From Bordetella parapertussis (lineage in GTDB: Bacteria > Pseudomonadota > Gammaproteobacteria > Burkholderiales > SG8-41), in NCBI GenBank assembly GCA_945861275.1, contig CAMATZ010000013.1, positions 50,746 to 114,745 on the forward strand: a stretch of 64,000 nucleotides of DNA, written 5' to 3'. A model generated the notes under the pieces. It saw nothing but the letters and a program-made list of their open reading frames with translations, was not told the DNA's origin and did no database searches. How positions within the stretch are numbered: position 1 is the stretch's first letter; every line of letters starts with the position of its first letter. Position numbers and translations under genes: made by a program. Below, one piece after another: positions 9,048 through 17,485 of this stretch.

Positions 9048-9151
9048 CCGTAGGATGTCGGTGACGAAGGAACCGCATCGGTCGAGTGGCTCACTCTACG
9101 CGAGCGTGATTCCAATTGATGCGGTTCGCTATGCTCACCGGCATCCTACGG
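9048..9151. repeat. CCGTAGGATG palindromic repeat
   Basis: CCGTAGGATG, GGTGA and GAACCGCATC on the left are mirrored by GATGCGGTTC, TCACC and CATCCTACGG on the right. Confidence 0.75.
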
Positions 9152-9179
9152 TCCGTTTTTTTCGGTGGCCCATGGCAGT

Positions 9180-9259
9180 ACGTAGGGCGCAATCCCTATT
9201 GCGCCGCATGGCTGCTTTGCAAATAGCATTCGGCGCAATGGGATTGCGCCCTACGCGGG
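9180..9259. repeat. GTAGGGCGCAATCCC palindromic repeat, copy 2
   Basis: This is an exact direct duplicate of 8892-8971 in the same orientation, 288 bp away, with different sequence between the copies. Confidence 0.85.
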
Positions 9260-9332
9260 CTGCGTGCTGTTCTTTGCCCTCTGTGGTGAGGCTTTTTGGG
9301 TTTGCACTGTGTTCTCCGTGGCCAATAGCTGT

Positions 9333-10373
9333 TTATAGCGCCACCTCGGTACGCCGCGCGGTTTCGGTGGCGACCTCCGCATCCAACAGTTCGATCAGGC
9401 TGCGCACCCAGGATTCTCGCAGGTTGCGGCCGATGAACACCAGGCGCGTGCTGCGCTCCGTCGAGGGCCAGCGCGGCAACCACACCGGCGCGTGATACAC
9501 ATGCTGCACGCCGTGGATTACGGCAGGGCGCTCCGGCGCTTCAAGCACGTTCACGATACCTTTCATGCGCCATAAATCGGCGCCGCAGTTTTCTGCCAGC
9601 GCCGACAGCAGCAGCGGCAGCGTCACTGCACGTAGCGGCGCTTCGCGCACGATGCAAAAACTGGTGATGGATTCGGTATGTTGATGCCGATGCGGTACGT
9701 GTCCGCGTGCGGCATCGACGGATTCATGGGCGAGCCACGCGCCCACGTCGGGATGCTTACCTTCAACCGCATAAAAACCGCTATCGAACAATACCGACGG
9801 CGCGATCGCGCCGCGCACCGCGGCAATGAGCGGTGCGCCCGGATTGATGGCGGCTAGCTGCTGCCGGATGGCGTCCGTTTGCGCATCGTCAAGATCGGTC
9901 TTGGTCATCACGATACGGTCGGCAACCGCCACTTGGCGACGCGCTTCTTCGTGATTGTCGAGTGTCGCCATGCCCAGCAGTGCATCGACGGTGGTAATCA
10001 CACCGTCGAGCGCGTAGATGCCAATGAGATCGCGGTCGGTCATCAGCGCGTGCAGTATGGGCGCGGGGTCGGCGAGACCGCTGGTTTCGATGACCACGCG
10101 CTCGAATGGCGGCAGCGTGCCCTGCGCGCGCCGCGCTGCAAGATCACCGAGTGTGAGCGTGAGATCGCTGCGCACGTTGCAGCACAGGCATCCGTTAGTG
10201 AGCTGGACAAAACTCTCGTTGCTGGTCTCGATCAGATCGTGGTCGAGCGCAATCGCGCCGAACTCATTGATGATGACCGCGGTACGCCCCATTGCCGGAT
10301 CACGTAGCAGGCGCCCCAGCAAGGTGGTTTTGCCGCTGCCGAGAAAGCCGGTGATGACTGAGACAGGGATCAT
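9333..10373 (-). CDS. G3E-family (CobW/YjiA-like) GTPase, probable metallochaperone
   Basis: This 346-residue GTPase has the P-loop GFLGSGKTT (9-17), the INEFG switch (35-39), the family metal-binding GCLCC (61-65), SGLADP (98-103) and the base-specificity motif TKTD (157-160). A His-rich stretch HVPHRHQH (225-232) is a likely extra metal site, and a CobW C-terminal domain follows. G3E proteins hand metal ions to apo-enzymes in the cytoplasm. The ATG at 10373 starts exactly at the P-loop domain; upstream codons in the frame belong to the previous gene. It overlaps that 116-residue gene by 4 bp and is the last gene of a unit with a metal-dependent hydantoinase-like enzyme, its plausible client. 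Confidence 0.88.
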   Translation of the reverse strand: MIPVSVITGFLGSGKTTLLGRLLRDPAMGRTAVIINEFGAIALDHDLIETSNESFVQLTNGCLCCNVRSDLTLTLGDLAARRAQGTLPPFERVVIETSGLADPAPILHALMTDRDLIGIYALDGVITTVDALLGMATLDNHEEARRQVAVADRIVMTKTDLDDAQTDAIRQQLAAINPGAPLIAAVRGAIAPSVLFDSGFYAVEGKHPDVGAWLAHESVDAARGHVPHRHQHTESITSFCIVREAPLRAVTLPLLLSALAENCGADLWRMKGIVNVLEAPERPAVIHGVQHVYHAPVWLPRWPSTERSTRLVFIGRNLRESWVRSLIELLDAEVATETARRTEVAL

Positions 10374-10720
10374 GTCTGCTCCGGCGCCGGCACGATGCGC
10401 ACCGCGGCTCCGCGCTCCACGCCCAGCGCATCGCGCACCGCAGCAAGCAACCCCACCAGAGAACCACAAGCGCGCGGCCGCAGTTCGCGTACGCCGCCGG
10501 GCGCATCACCCGCGGCGCGCCAGCGTGCGAACCAGCGGAACGGCGTGTCATCGGCGGCGCGCTCGATCCACACGATGGCGCCGTTGCTGGCGCGGATCTC
10601 CGCGACGACCGGCGCTTCACCTGTCTGCACGGTGCCGGCAACGTGCCATAACGCAAGACTGTCGGCGAGAAACGCGCGCAGCCGTTCTGCTTCGTCTCCC
10701 GCAGCCGGAAGTACGCTCAC
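10370..10720 (-). CDS. Unknown 116-residue protein between a hydantoinase-like enzyme and a G3E GTPase
   Basis: I do not recognise this protein. It starts at a GTG that overlaps the stop of the upstream amidohydrolase (GTGA) and ends overlapping the start of the GTPase (ATGA), so the three genes are translationally coupled. The sequence has no signal peptide or membrane segment. It looks like a small alpha/beta protein with several Trp residues (LWHVAGT, VWIERA, FRWFARW) and an Arg/Ala-rich C-terminal helix. Coupling to both neighbours suggests a role in the same metalloenzyme system, possibly as a small partner or assembly factor; this is inference from position only. Confidence 0.7.
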   Translation of the reverse strand: MSVLPAAGDEAERLRAFLADSLALWHVAGTVQTGEAPVVAEIRASNGAIVWIERAADDTPFRWFARWRAAGDAPGGVRELRPRACGSLVGLLAAVRDALGVERGAAVRIVPAPEQT

Positions 10721-12144
10721 AGCATGGCGCCGCTGCGGATTTCTTCAGAAATTTTGCGTGGGAGAAACCTGCCATCCTTCAGATCGCCGAAGAACCGGCC
10801 GCCGTCAACCACCACCTTGCCGCGCAGCACCGTGGTCGAGGGCCATGCCAGCATTTCGTGTCCTTCCCACGGTGAATAATCGGATTCGTGCAGCATCTCT
10901 TTGGTCAGCGTGAAGCGCCGCGACGTATCCAGCACGGTGATATCGGCGTCGGAACCCACCGCGAGCGCACCCTTGCGCGGGTATAGCCCCATGATTTTCG
11001 CCGCATTGCTGGAGATGAGATCGACGAAACGCTCGAGCGAGTAACCGCGCCGGCCCACCATCTCGGAATACATCAGCGACACGCGCGGTTCCACGCCGAC
11101 GTTGCCGCCGGTGGTATCGTCGATGCGCTTGCCCAGGGTCTTGTCTTTCAGCGAACAGCACACCTCGTCGGTCGCCACTGTCTGAATGGTGTGGTCGAGC
11201 GTGCCGGCCCACAGCGCGTTCTGATCCGCCTGCGCCTTGATCGACGGATAGGTGTGATACATCTGTCCGTTCGGGCGCTTGTAATCTTCCGAGGTATACA
11301 TCAGGTATTGGTGCAGTGTTTCGCCGTAGACCGGCATGCCGCGTGCGCGCGCTTCGCGTATCGCCTCGACGCCGAACGCAGCACTGACATGCATGAAGTA
11401 GAGCGCGATGCCCGGCACATTTTTAGCCAGCCCCAACACGCGGCGAAACGACAGGTCTTCGGACATGGCGTTATGCACCTCGGCCATGTTCTCGAACCCG
11501 GTGCGGTTTTCGCGTATCAGCTTGTCGTACATGTGCATCACGATATCGTTGTCTTCGCCGTGGATGACGCACAGGCCATGTTCCTGCGCGACCACCTTGA
11601 ACACCTCCCAGATGTCGCCGAAATCAACCATGCGGCCGCGCCGGCTCGGCGTGATGTCGGTGGTAAACATCTTCACCGTCGGATAACCGGACCGCAGCAC
11701 TTCGGCAAGCTGCCCGAAAATTTCCGGCGGCAGCGCACCTTCGACCATCACGTGAAAACTGTAGTCGCATTGGCACTGCCCGGTCCAGTCCTTATGCCGG
11801 TCTTCGATTGCCTGCTGCAGGGTCTTGCCATGCGTCCAGCGCACGAAGTCGATCATGGTGGTGGTGCCGCCATAAAGCGCGGCGCGGCCCACCACCGACG
11901 GCGGATCGGTATAAGTCACGCTTCCGTCGGGATGCGGCGAGTACCATTTCAGATGCACGTGCGGATCAATGCCGCCGGGCATGACGATTTTGCCGGTGGC
12001 GTCGATCACACGCCTGGCACTCTCGGCGCCGAATGAACCGGCTGCGCCCAGCGCCACAATCTTCTCGCCCTGAATCGCCAGGTCACACGCGGTGACGCCT
12101 GCGGGCGTCACTACTTTGTCACTGCGAATTATCAGATCAAACAT
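10717..12144 (-). CDS. Dihydropyrimidinase/hydantoinase-like cyclic amidohydrolase
   Basis: This 475-residue cytoplasmic amidohydrolase has the dinuclear metal site of the D-hydantoinase/dihydropyrimidinase group: HVH at 62-64, the Lys expected to be carbamylated (Lys-158 in TVKMFTTD), His-195 in VIHGED, His-252 in FMHVS and Asp-326 in ATDEVCC. In D-hydantoinases the last motif usually reads TDHCPF; the different residues here suggest another ring substrate. The ATG at 12144 follows AAGGAG at a good distance; a TTG at 12150 would add two residues. It is the first gene of a coupled trio with a small unknown protein and a G3E metallochaperone, and follows an MmgE/PrpD gene with a 28-bp gap. Confidence 0.88.
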   Translation of the reverse strand: MFDLIIRSDKVVTPAGVTACDLAIQGEKIVALGAAGSFGAESARRVIDATGKIVMPGGIDPHVHLKWYSPHPDGSVTYTDPPSVVGRAALYGGTTTMIDFVRWTHGKTLQQAIEDRHKDWTGQCQCDYSFHVMVEGALPPEIFGQLAEVLRSGYPTVKMFTTDITPSRRGRMVDFGDIWEVFKVVAQEHGLCVIHGEDNDIVMHMYDKLIRENRTGFENMAEVHNAMSEDLSFRRVLGLAKNVPGIALYFMHVSAAFGVEAIREARARGMPVYGETLHQYLMYTSEDYKRPNGQMYHTYPSIKAQADQNALWAGTLDHTIQTVATDEVCCSLKDKTLGKRIDDTTGGNVGVEPRVSLMYSEMVGRRGYSLERFVDLISSNAAKIMGLYPRKGALAVGSDADITVLDTSRRFTLTKEMLHESDYSPWEGHEMLAWPSTTVLRGKVVVDGGRFFGDLKDGRFLPRKISEEIRSGAML

Positions 12145-12172
12145 ATGCAACTCCTTGTTTTTTTAAATGTTT

Positions 12173-13519
12173 TTATACCTTGTGCAGCAGTGCCGTGAAA
12201 TCGGCAACGCTGCTCCATTCCTCGCAACGATCCACCGCTTGCTCGACCTGCGCGACACCCTCAGGCGTAAGCACGTGGCCGGCAAGCAGACGAAACTTGC
12301 CGCGCAGCACCGATTCCGCGTACGGCCGATTGAAGTCGCCTTTATGACTCTCGCACGCATGTGTGGCCGAGCGTCCATCCTTCAACGTCACGGTAACGCG
12401 CGCGGGCCGCAGGCGCGGCGCCAGAGCACTCATCGCTGGATCTTCGGCGACATGCACGCGCTGTCGCAGCGCGCTTATCGCCGGGTCGAGCAACGCACTG
12501 TCGTCGATGTCACTATGCTCCGCCTTGCCTCTGACTGCCATCACCGCCGCCGCGTGCGGCAACGAATACTTGGAGGCAAAATAATTCGGCGGATGCGGGT
12601 TGCGCATTACCGAGGCAAAGCGATAGGTCGCAAATTCGATGCGCTCGATCTCCTCTGCGCGCGGACGCAATTCCGCGAGTGCGGCTTTCAACACGTCGAG
12701 CGCGGGATGGATCGGATTGCAGCACGCATACAGACGAAAGTAGTTGCGCATGATTTCCCAGCGCGTGCCGAGTGCGTCGAGTAGGTGCTCGGGATTGAAG
12801 CCGTCACCGACCAGCTGGCTCAGCGCTTCTTCAATCGCATCTTCCTGCGCCTCGATGCCGGCCAGCGCAAGATCGGGCGCCAGCGCACCGGCAAATCCGC
12901 TCATGCCGCCGGCGACATTGAGCGCCGTCGCCCCGGCGCCGGTATTCATATAACTGGGCGTCATCAGCAACACAGCCGCAATACGCATGGCGCGGCTTAC
13001 GCCCGCCGCGTCGAGTCCGCGCATGCGCGCGCCCGCTGCTGCAGCGGCGAGCAGCATGGCCTGGCCATTCTGGTGCGCCAGCGGTCGCGGCGTAAAGGCC
13101 ATTCCCAGCCGCGCGGCGACATCGTAGCCGAGCACCAGCGCCGTGAGCAACGCCTTGCCGCTCGCTCCCGCATGCTCGCCCACGGCAAGTATGCCGGGCA
13201 GAATTTGCATCGCGGCCTGACCGCTAACCAGACGCAGTCCTTCGCACAATTCGATGGCGCGGCCGGCAATGCCGTTGAGCAGCGCCGCGGTGCGCGGGTC
13301 ATGCGCAGGCCAGCCGCGCGCATACACGGTAGCACCCGTGCCTGCAGTGGCCGACAAACGTTCGCGCACCTGTGCGACTTCAGGCCGCACTGAACCCGCA
13401 AGAATGACGCCGAGCGTGTCGAGCAACACCAGTTTGGTTTGCCGTTGCACCGGCGCAGGAATGTCTTCCCAGTGTGTTTCTGCTGCGAACTTCGCCAGTG
13501 CTTCTATGTGTTGTCCCAT
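12173..13519 (-). CDS. MmgE/PrpD family protein with degenerate Asp-Asp motif
   Basis: This 448-residue MmgE/PrpD protein has the family start LAKFAAETHWEDIP and the LNGIAGRAIE segment. Where active members have a DD or DDxH motif, it reads ELCEGL (Glu-90 to Leu-95). That change may mean a different reaction or a non-catalytic role. It reads toward the hydantoinase-like gene 28 bp away and may head that unit, giving MmgE/PrpD, amidohydrolase, small protein and GTPase as one transcript. The ATG at 13519 fits the family N-terminus. Confidence 0.85.
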   Translation of the reverse strand: MGQHIEALAKFAAETHWEDIPAPVQRQTKLVLLDTLGVILAGSVRPEVAQVRERLSATAGTGATVYARGWPAHDPRTAALLNGIAGRAIELCEGLRLVSGQAAMQILPGILAVGEHAGASGKALLTALVLGYDVAARLGMAFTPRPLAHQNGQAMLLAAAAAGARMRGLDAAGVSRAMRIAAVLLMTPSYMNTGAGATALNVAGGMSGFAGALAPDLALAGIEAQEDAIEEALSQLVGDGFNPEHLLDALGTRWEIMRNYFRLYACCNPIHPALDVLKAALAELRPRAEEIERIEFATYRFASVMRNPHPPNYFASKYSLPHAAAVMAVRGKAEHSDIDDSALLDPAISALRQRVHVAEDPAMSALAPRLRPARVTVTLKDGRSATHACESHKGDFNRPYAESVLRGKFRLLAGHVLTPEGVAQVEQAVDRCEEWSSVADFTALLHKV

Positions 13520-13573
13520 ACTACCGATCCTGAAAACCGCATTCCGGCACTAAAAGTACGTGCAATTTCAAGC

Positions 13574-13684
13574 AACTGTAGGTTGGCGCTGAGCCTGCGA
13601 AGCCCAACACAAACGCTCGTGATAATGCAAAGGCCATTGCCTATCGCCGAGCGTGTGATGTTGGGCTTTGCAGCCCAACCTACG
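13574..13684. repeat. GTAGGTTGGGCT / AGCCCAACCTAC palindromic repeat
   Basis: The left arm TGTAGGTTGGCGCTGAGCC, continuing GCGAAGCCCAAC, pairs with GTTGGGCTTTGCAGCCCAACCTAC on the right. Other copies are at 39531-39641, 44753-44863 and 52899-53010, and a degenerate one at about 26690-26802. All lie between genes. Confidence 0.85.
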
Positions 13685-13694
13685 AACAATTTGG

Positions 13695-14663
13695 CTATTC
13701 CAGTTTGATACCTGCGTCGCGGATGATACGCGTCCACTTGGCGATTTCGTCGCGCACGAAGCGGTCGAACTGGGCCGGCGTATTGCCGACCGGCGTCGCA
13801 CCCTCCTGCATGGCGCGCTCGCGTATCGCTGGCATCGCCATCGCCTTCGCAATATCACCGCTCAACTGTTCAATAATTACAGCGGGCGTGTTGGAGGGCG
13901 CGAACATGCCGAACCAGCCGACGGCTTCGTAATCCCTGAACCCGGCTTCAATGGCTGTCGGCACTTCGGGCAACGCCGCCGCGCGTTCGCGCGTCGATAC
14001 GGCAAGTGCCCGCAGCCGTTTGGCGCGTATCAGGCCCAACACGGTTTCAGGGGTGTTGAACGCGGTGGTGACCTCGCCGCTCATCACCGCCGTCGCGGTC
14101 TGCGGGCCGCCCTTGTACGGCACGTGGCCAAGTTGTGTTTTGGTTACCACGGCAAACAGCGCGCCGGCCAGATGCATGGCGCTCCCCGGCCCGGCTGAGG
14201 CGTAGAGCACCTGCCCAGGCCGCTCGCGCGCGAGACGGACGAAATCCTGAATGTCTTTCACCGGCAGCGACGGCAGCACTGTGATCACATGCGGCACGCG
14301 CACCACCTGCGACACCGCGGCGAAATCCTTGAGCGAGTCGTAGCGCAGCTTCGGATAAAGTCCGGGCGTGAACGAAAACGAAGCCGAGGTCATCAGCAGC
14401 GTGTAGCCGTCGCCCGCGGCGCGCGCGACGAACTCGGTGCCGATGGTTGAACCCGCGCCGGGACGGTTATCGACAATGAATTGCTGGCCGTAGACTTCGG
14501 ACAGGCGCTGTCCGAGGATGCGTGCAAACACATCGGTGCCGCCACCCGGCGTGAACGGCACGACGATGCGCACGGTTTTCTCCGGGTATTTTTGCGCGGC
14601 AGCGTTTGGCGATGTGATGAAACTGATGGCGAGCGCTGCGGCGACGAAATGAAATAGTTTCAT
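13695..14663 (-). CDS. Bug/TctC-family substrate-binding protein
   Basis: This 322-residue periplasmic solute receptor starts at the ATG at 14663, which follows AAAGGTG and opens a clear signal peptide (MKLFHFVAAALAISF, cut near NAAAQ). The mature protein starts with the family motif KYPEKTVRIVVPFTPGGGTD and has HVPYKGGPQTATAVMSGEV and the C-terminal KWTRIIRDAGIKLE helix. It lies between two MmgE/PrpD genes on the same strand, separated from each by repeats, and may deliver the acid handled by one of them. No cognate TctAB genes are seen in the window. Confidence 0.9.
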   Translation of the reverse strand: MKLFHFVAAALAISFITSPNAAAQKYPEKTVRIVVPFTPGGGTDVFARILGQRLSEVYGQQFIVDNRPGAGSTIGTEFVARAAGDGYTLLMTSASFSFTPGLYPKLRYDSLKDFAAVSQVVRVPHVITVLPSLPVKDIQDFVRLARERPGQVLYASAGPGSAMHLAGALFAVVTKTQLGHVPYKGGPQTATAVMSGEVTTAFNTPETVLGLIRAKRLRALAVSTRERAAALPEVPTAIEAGFRDYEAVGWFGMFAPSNTPAVIIEQLSGDIAKAMAMPAIRERAMQEGATPVGNTPAQFDRFVRDEIAKWTRIIRDAGIKLE

Positions 14664-14783
14664 GGAATTCACCTTTGCTTGCATCGTTTGATGTTGGGGT
14701 TCCTTCGTCACCCCAACCTACCCAGACTGAATCTCACAATGACTGTGCAAATCATAGCGCATGTCGCCTCACGCCTCACGCCT

Positions 14784-16154
14784 TCACAAGGTCATCTCGC
14801 CGGCCAAGGCGCGAAAATCGCGGATGTCTTCCAGCTTCATCAGCCGGTCAAAGAGATTTTGCGTTGCGGGCCTGCCCCATACGGGCTCGCCCAGTTCGAA
14901 AAACTTGCCGGTCAGGTCCGCGGGGGTGTGCGGGTTCGCCGGTTCACCCTTGGTGATGGTGCAGCGCCCGTCATACACGGCGCCGTTTTTCATCACAATG
15001 CGCACGGTGACCGGTTGCTCCTGCGGATAACGCGCGGTAAACGACGGCTCTTCGCGCAGATCGACCCGTTGTACCAGCGCCTGCACCCTTGCATTGGCGA
15101 CAGCAGCGTCATCAAAACTCTTTAATCCCGAGCGGCCGTGATAAAGAATGCTTGCCAGTGCAAACGGCACTGAAAAGCGCGCGCCAAAACTCGAGACGAT
15201 GTTTTTGCCGGCAAGGCTCGCCGCCAGCCTATAGGCCCTGACCTCGATACGCTCGATCTCGTCCACGCCAAGCCGGCCGCCGGGCGCTTTCGCGAGCAGG
15301 TCTTCAAGCGCGTCGATGGCAGAGTGCGCATAACGTCCTATCGGGTGCAGCTTGAAGTAGCTTTGTGCGATCAGCCACTCGGACCCAAGCCCTGCGACCA
15401 CTTGCGCCGGATCGAATTTATCCGAGTACACGCCCTTGCCGTAGACATTGCCCACGCTGTCGATTTCACCGGTGAAGCCGCACTCGACCAGCCGTGCCGC
15501 GGTGAGCCCCATGTATCCCGAATGTCCGGTGAAGATGTTGCGCACGGTCGCGCCATCGAGCAGGGTCTGGCGGCTGCTCGCCATGCCCATGGTCGCGGCG
15601 CAATTGATGAGTTCCAGCATTTGTGCGGCGTTAAAGCGCTTCAGCACGCCCGCGGCAACGGCCGCGCCGATGACGCCGTAAGTGCCGTGCGGATGGACTA
15701 CCAGCCGCATCTGCGCCGCGCGGCTGATGCGCGCCGACACCTCGTAGCCGAGCGCAACCGCCCGCAGCACCTCGGCGCCGCTGCAACCGCACTCCTGCGC
15801 GAGTGCTACTGCCGCCGGCACCACCTGTATCCCCGGATGCCCTTTCGCGAACAAGTTGCCCTCGTCGAGTTCCAGCCAGGTGCCGGCAGTGCCGTTCAAC
15901 AGCGCCGCATCGAGCACGCCGGCGTGCTTGCCGGCGCCGATCACCCACGCCGTGCCGTGCGCCATCCCTGCCAACTGGCGTGTGACGAACGCCTGCATTT
16001 CCGGCTGCTGCATGCCCGCGGCAATGACCGGGATCGAGTCCGCGATAACCCAGCGCGCTCGCTCGCGTGCGGCTACACTGATGTCGTTGAGCCGCGTGCC
16101 GGCGGCAAATTGCGCAAGGGTGGTGAGATAAGGCGGTGTGGTGCGGTCAGACAC
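14784..16154 (-). CDS. MmgE/PrpD family protein
   Basis: This is a 456-residue MmgE/PrpD protein. A strong AGGAGG lies eight bases before the GTG at 16154, so I choose that start over upstream ATG codons in the same frame. The motif in the DD position reads ELDEGN (Glu-95 to Asn-100), half-conserved. The GTYGVIGAAVAAGVL helix and lid-domain strand (VTVRIVMKNGAVYDG) are typical. It sits between two Bug receptor genes in the same orientation, a pairing repeated elsewhere in this window. The substrate is unknown; dehydratase or isomerase activity is expected from the family. Confidence 0.87.
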   Translation of the reverse strand: MSDRTTPPYLTTLAQFAAGTRLNDISVAARERARWVIADSIPVIAAGMQQPEMQAFVTRQLAGMAHGTAWVIGAGKHAGVLDAALLNGTAGTWLELDEGNLFAKGHPGIQVVPAAVALAQECGCSGAEVLRAVALGYEVSARISRAAQMRLVVHPHGTYGVIGAAVAAGVLKRFNAAQMLELINCAATMGMASSRQTLLDGATVRNIFTGHSGYMGLTAARLVECGFTGEIDSVGNVYGKGVYSDKFDPAQVVAGLGSEWLIAQSYFKLHPIGRYAHSAIDALEDLLAKAPGGRLGVDEIERIEVRAYRLAASLAGKNIVSSFGARFSVPFALASILYHGRSGLKSFDDAAVANARVQALVQRVDLREEPSFTARYPQEQPVTVRIVMKNGAVYDGRCTITKGEPANPHTPADLTGKFFELGEPVWGRPATQNLFDRLMKLEDIRDFRALAGEMTL

Positions 16155-16187
16155 TACGATTTCCTCCTGTTGCATTGCATGGCACAT

Positions 16188-16284
16188 GTAGGGTGGGCAC
16201 GCTCTTTGTGCCCACGCGTCGCAGCTTGGCCCACGTTCGACGGCGTGGGCAAAACAAAGAGCGTTTTGCCCACCCTACGAGATA
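16188..16284. repeat. GTAGGGTGGGCA / TGCCCACCCTAC inverted repeat
   Basis: GTAGGGTGGGCACGCTCTTT on the left is mirrored by AAAGAGCG...TGCCCACCCTAC on the right. The same family makes up much of 42761-42915. Confidence 0.8.
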
Positions 16285-16319
16285 CCTGGAGCTGTCCTTT
16301 TTTGAGCCTCAATGCAGCC

Positions 16320-17306
16320 TCAATGCAGCACCAGCCCGGCATCCTTCGCCAGCTTGCGCCACTTGTTGATTTCGCTCCTGATATGTGCGCTGAACTGGTC
16401 CGGCGTGCTGCCGACAGGTGTGGATCCTTCGCCGCCCAGGCGCTTTGCGGTTTCCGGTGATTTCACCGCTTCCACGATCGCCACCGCCAGTTTATCGACC
16501 AGGGGCCGCGGTACTTTCGCCGAGGTAATGATGCCGTACCACTGGTCGACTTCATAGCCGGGGAGTCCCGCTTCGGCGATCGTCGGATACTCGGGCGCGG
16601 TGGGCGAGCGTTGTTTTGCGCTGATGGCAAGAGGCCGCAGCCGCCCGGACTGGAAGTGAGTCCGCGAACTGAGCAGCGTGCCGAAGCCTACCTGAATATT
16701 GCCGGCAAGCGCGTCGGAGACCGCCGCAGCGCCACCTTTGTAGGGTATATGCACCATCTTCACGCCACCGAGATGATTGAACATTTCTCCCGCGAAGTGC
16801 TGCAAGCCGCCGGTGCCGGATGAACCAAAATTAAGTTTGTTCGGATTGGCCTTGGCATAGATTATGAGTTCGCCCACTGACTTTGCCGGCACGGAAGGAT
16901 GCAGGTACATGATGTAGAACAGCGATGTCGCCTGAGTAATGGCCTGTAGGTCTTTGGTGAGGTCATACGGCAATTTCGTGTTGGTCGCCGAATTTACCGA
17001 ATGCGAAGCCGAGATCAGGCAGATAGTGTAGCCGTCGGGTGCTGCGATGGCGGTAAGTTCGACGCCTATAGCACCGGCCGCGCCCGAACGATTGTCCACG
17101 ATCACCTGTTGTCCCCAGCGTTCCGTCAGTTTCGCGGCAATGGCGCGAGCGGTGATGTCGGTGCCGCCGCCGGCGACAAAAGGCGCGATCAGCCGTACCG
17201 GCTTGGACGGGTACTTGTCCACTTCCGCGGATGCGGCGTGCGCCATGGGGACGCCCGCCAAAGCCGCAGGCAGTGCAAGAATCTTAAAAGTGATATGCGA
17301 GATCAT
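16320..17306 (-). CDS. Bug/TctC-family substrate-binding protein
   Basis: This 328-residue Bug receptor has a signal peptide (MISHITFKILALPAALAG, cut after AHA) and the family N-terminus KYPSKPVRLIAPFVAGGGTD. The segments HIPYKGGAAAVSDALAGNIQ and KWRKLAKDAGLVLH are present. It reads into the repeat upstream of the MmgE/PrpD gene at 14784-16154 and is divergent from another Bug gene at 17486. The ligand is not predictable from sequence; carboxylates are usual for the family. Confidence 0.9.
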   Translation of the reverse strand: MISHITFKILALPAALAGVPMAHAASAEVDKYPSKPVRLIAPFVAGGGTDITARAIAAKLTERWGQQVIVDNRSGAAGAIGVELTAIAAPDGYTICLISASHSVNSATNTKLPYDLTKDLQAITQATSLFYIMYLHPSVPAKSVGELIIYAKANPNKLNFGSSGTGGLQHFAGEMFNHLGGVKMVHIPYKGGAAAVSDALAGNIQVGFGTLLSSRTHFQSGRLRPLAISAKQRSPTAPEYPTIAEAGLPGYEVDQWYGIITSAKVPRPLVDKLAVAIVEAVKSPETAKRLGGEGSTPVGSTPDQFSAHIRSEINKWRKLAKDAGLVLH

Positions 17307-17485
17307 GTGCGCGCCTTATTGCATGAGGTCAAATGTGGTTTTATATCATCGCGGTACGGGGATGAAGCTGACGGGAGATTTTAAATGCTACCACTATAGA
17401 CCGGATGTTTCGGTGTCTCGACGACGTGCCGGTTCCGTTAGCGGTAAAATTCCACCATAGAGTATCTCATCTCGCGAGGATAGCC

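Larger units (their letters stand above)
8705..9332. other. Gene-free region made of nested intergenic repeats
   Basis: No convincing coding sequence is present across these 628 bases; a small plus-strand open frame starting at 9055 is repeat sequence. The stretch contains one CCGCAGAGGCGC inverted repeat, two exact copies of an 80-bp GTAGGGCGCAATCCC palindrome and one CCGTAGGATG palindrome, all listed separately. It separates a plus-strand cluster from a minus-strand cluster, so both ends are 3' ends of genes. Confidence 0.75.

Noticed and set aside
9055..9495. A 146-codon plus-strand open frame over the repeat region
   Set aside because: It is made of palindromic repeat sequence and overlaps the end of the real GTPase gene on the other strand; no family features or ribosome-binding site.
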